Below are positions 13,917 to 15,775 of a stretch of 15,775 nucleotides of DNA, one piece after another. Position numbers and translations under genes: made by a program. This DNA comes from JAAAPF01 sp964481035 (GTDB lineage Bacteria > Pseudomonadota > Alphaproteobacteria > Geminicoccales > Geminicoccaceae). Every line of letters starts with the position of its first letter. Position 1 is the first letter of the stretch. Where the stretch lies: positions 1 through 15,775 of the forward strand of contig CAYZSE010000081.1 of the NCBI GenBank assembly GCA_964481035.1, in the 5' to 3' direction. The notes under the pieces were generated by a model that had not been told where the DNA came from, made no database searches, and saw nothing but the letters and a program-made list of their open reading frames with translations.

Positions 13917-15409
13917 GGTCGGGCTCCGAGGACGGCCTCGACATAGGCGGTGGGGCTCAAGAGCTGCTCGGCAGCGGCGACCGACGCGTCGTAGAAGGGC
14001 GCCGTCACGACGCCGATGGCGACGGTGATCGAGGCGAGGGCCACGATTGGCGGAACCAGCGTCCACAGTTCCGAGCGGCCGAGGCGCAGCGACGCGGCGC
14101 CGTCGGGGTCGGGATGATCCTTCCAAAACGCCTCGAGCCAGATCTTCGACATCGAGAAGAGGGTCAAGAGGCCCACCAGCAGGGCCACGAAGGCAACGCC
14201 GTAGTGCCCGGCATCGAGGCTAGCCTTGACGACGATGAGCTTCGCCCAGAAGCCCGAGAGCGGCGGGACGCCGGCGAGGGACAGCGCCGGGATCAAGAAG
14301 AGGACCGCGAGCCACGGCGTGCGCTGCCACAAGCCGCCGATACGGGCGAGATCCTCCGAGCCCGTGAGCTTGGCGACGACGCCGCCGATCAGGAAGAGGT
14401 TCGCTTTCACCACGATGTGGTGGAGGATGTAGAAGATCGCGCCGACGATCGCCAAAGGGGTGAAGACGGCGAGGCCCAAGAGCATGTAGCCGATCTGGCT
14501 GATGATGTGGAACGAGAGGATGCGGCGGATCTCGTTCTGCGCCGCGGCTCCGAGAACGCCCGTCAGCATGGTCAAGCCGGCGGTCCAGATGAGGAGATCC
14601 TGGATGCCCGGCATTTCGGCGTCGTAGATCAGGGTGAAGACACGGATCAGGGCGTAGACGCCGACCTTGGTCAGCAACGCCGCGAAGACGGCCGAGGTCG
14701 TCACCGACGGCGTGTGATAGGAGGCCGGCAGCCAGAAGAAGACCGGAAACAAGGCCGCCTTGACCCCGAAGGCGAAGAGGAACATCGCCGCCGTCGTCAG
14801 CACGACGGTGTCGTTGTCGAGCGCCCGGACGGCACCCCGGAGGTCGGCCATGTTGAGGGTGCCGGTGGCGCCGTAGAGAAGGCCGACACCGGTCAAGAAC
14901 GCCAGCGTCGCGACGAGGTTCAAGATGACGTACTTTACCGCGCCATCGATCTGCTCGCGCCGGCCGCCGAGGGCGAGGAGGCCGAACGAGGCGATCAGCA
15001 TTACCTCGAACCAGACGTAGAGGTTGAAGATATCGCCGGTGAGAAAGGCGCCGGTGACGCCCAGGATGAGCGCCTGCAGCAATGTGTGGTGGCCGAAGCG
15101 TTCGGCCTTTCGCGTCACCTCGCCGAGGCCGTAGACCGAAACGGCGAGCGCGATGATCCCGGTGATGACGACCATGGCCGCGCTGAAGAGGTCGGCGACG
15201 AGGGTGATCCCGAAAGGCGCCGGCCAGCCGCCCATCTGGGTCGCGACGGGGCCTTCCGCGACGACCCGAGCACCCAGAGCGAGACCGAACGCGAGCAGCG
15301 TGGCGCTGCCGCCGACGGCGATGCCGCGCTCGAGTTGCGGCGTCCGCCGAGCGAGGAAGGTCAGGACCGCGGTGAGGAGCGGTGTGACGAGCGCGAGCGT
15401 CAACAGCAT
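13913..15409 (-). CDS. mrpD: Mrp-type Na+/H+ antiporter subunit D (NuoN/NuoM-like)
   Basis: The protein has 498 residues, the normal MrpD length, with about 14 hydrophobic segments. It belongs to the proton-conducting membrane transporter family shared with complex I subunits. The conserved ion-path residues are present: Glu135 in LYVWFEVMLIASFGLLAL and Lys217 in FGVKAALFPVFFWLP, followed by YHTPSVTTSA. Further landmarks are LSFHIISQIGYMLLG, FYILHHIVVKANLFL and LSLAGVPPLSGFWAK. I chose ATG at 15409 because it shares a base with the mrpC stop (TGATG) and begins the first helix. It is the core cation/proton-translocating subunit together with MrpA, which is expected outside the window. Confidence 0.96.
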   Translation of the reverse strand: MLLTLALVTPLLTAVLTFLARRTPQLERGIAVGGSATLLAFGLALGARVVAEGPVATQMGGWPAPFGITLVADLFSAAMVVITGIIALAVSVYGLGEVTRKAERFGHHTLLQALILGVTGAFLTGDIFNLYVWFEVMLIASFGLLALGGRREQIDGAVKYVILNLVATLAFLTGVGLLYGATGTLNMADLRGAVRALDNDTVVLTTAAMFLFAFGVKAALFPVFFWLPASYHTPSVTTSAVFAALLTKVGVYALIRVFTLIYDAEMPGIQDLLIWTAGLTMLTGVLGAAAQNEIRRILSFHIISQIGYMLLGLAVFTPLAIVGAIFYILHHIVVKANLFLIGGVVAKLTGSEDLARIGGLWQRTPWLAVLFLIPALSLAGVPPLSGFWAKLIVVKASLDAGHYGVAFVALLVGLLTLFSMSKIWLEAFWKDHPDPDGAASLRLGRSELWTLVPPIVALASITVAIGVVTAPFYDASVAAAEQLLSPTAYVEAVLGARP

Positions 15410-15771
15410 CAAGAGGATGCCTTTTCCGGCTCCGCCTCGCGCATGGCGTCGCCCTCGACCGTGCCGAGGGCGCGATAGGCGCGATAGACCAAGACGAGGG
15501 TGAAGGCGAGGAGCCCGAAGCCGATGACGATCGCGGTGAGGATCAATGCCTGCGGCAGGGCGTTGGCGACCGTGCCCGCGGGCTCCTCGGCACCGTCGGC
15601 GATGAGCGGCGGTGCGGCGTAGGTGAGCCTTCCGGCGGCGAAGATCACGAGGTTGGCGGCGTTGCTCAACAACGCCAGCCCGAAGATGAAACGGATGAGA
15701 TTGCCGCTGAGCATCAGGTAGAAGGCGCACGTGGCGATGATGCCGACGAGCACGGCAAGGGCGATCTCCAT
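15409..15771 (-). CDS. mrpC: Mrp-type Na+/H+ antiporter subunit C (NuoK-like)
   Basis: The protein has 120 residues and three membrane helices. LIRFIFGLALLSNAANLVIFAAG (about 25-47) and ADGAEEPAGTVANALPQALILTAIVIGFG (about 58-86) are the standard MrpC/NuoK-family segments. MrpC resembles complex I subunit NuoK and forms part of the membrane ion pathway. The start is ATG at 15771, four bases from the window edge; the gene just upstream (expected mrpB or a fused mrpA/B) is not visible. The stop overlaps mrpD as TGATG. The tail after residue 108 is hydrophilic. Confidence 0.95.
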   Translation of the reverse strand: MEIALAVLVGIIATCAFYLMLSGNLIRFIFGLALLSNAANLVIFAAGRLTYAAPPLIADGAEEPAGTVANALPQALILTAIVIGFGLLAFTLVLVYRAYRALGTVEGDAMREAEPEKASS

Positions 15772-15775
15772 GCCT

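Noticed and set aside
14114..15478. Plus-strand open frame of 454 codons opposite mrpD/mrpC
   Set aside because: It is highly charged (Glu/Asp/Arg/Gln), as expected from reading membrane-protein codons in reverse. MrpD and MrpC on the other strand are certain.
1..15775. Possible defence island, CRISPR, insertion sequence, phage or attachment site
   Set aside because: No repeats at regular spacing, no transposase or integrase motifs, no tRNA, and composition looks uniform throughout. The window reads as conserved chromosome.

Overview
The window is GC-rich and almost fully coding. Its gene content (a MoxR/DUF58/DUF4159 cluster, DUF1285 next to a CoA-type Nudix hydrolase, an OxyR-like LysR regulator, a Mrp antiporter operon and a PhoP/PhoQ-like pair) points to the chromosome of an alphaproteobacterium, possibly Rhodospirillales-related. 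That placement is inferred from protein resemblance and gene order; no rRNA or other marker is present. I see no transposase, integrase, phage gene, CRISPR array, tRNA or rRNA. No gap exceeds 300 bases; the largest are 8857-9001 and 9716-9823.

Region 1 (1-5465, minus strand) is a tightly overlapping four-gene operon transcribed towards base 1: MoxR AAA+ ATPase, DUF58 protein, BatA-N/DUF4159 membrane protein, and a membrane protein with a VWA-like region that is cut by the window edge. All three junctions overlap (ATGA or TGATG). Such clusters are usually read as MoxR-type chaperone systems acting at the cytoplasmic membrane or envelope, but their clients are mostly unknown.

Region 2 (5539-6695, plus strand) is divergent from moxR across 73 bp and holds DUF1285 and a CoA pyrophosphatase-type Nudix hydrolase joined by a GTGA overlap. 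It runs head-on, with 3 bp to spare, into region 3 (6699-8856, minus strand): an OxyR-like LysR regulator, then a WbpE-like sugar aminotransferase. The regulator has Arg where OxyR has its peroxidatic Cys. It is divergent from region 4 (9002-10774, plus strand), which holds a BAX-inhibitor-1 family membrane protein, a strong rho-independent terminator, and a tandem-domain universal stress protein. The lysR/BI-1 gap contains a perfect 6-bp inverted repeat that encloses the lysR ribosome binding site.

Region 5 (10779-15771, minus strand) is mrpC-D-E-F-G, followed after 24 bp by an OmpR-family response regulator and its histidine kinase. The mrpA/B part should lie just beyond base 15775. The layout suggests that the antiporter (Na+/H+ exchange, pH and salt homeostasis) and the two-component pair are co-transcribed.

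I find no clear new multi-gene system. The points most worth a second look are substitutions at functional sites in otherwise recognisable proteins (OxyR-like, DUF58, histidine kinase H-box, BI-1), the palindromes at 8862-8880 and 12763-12774, and the Mrp/two-component linkage.
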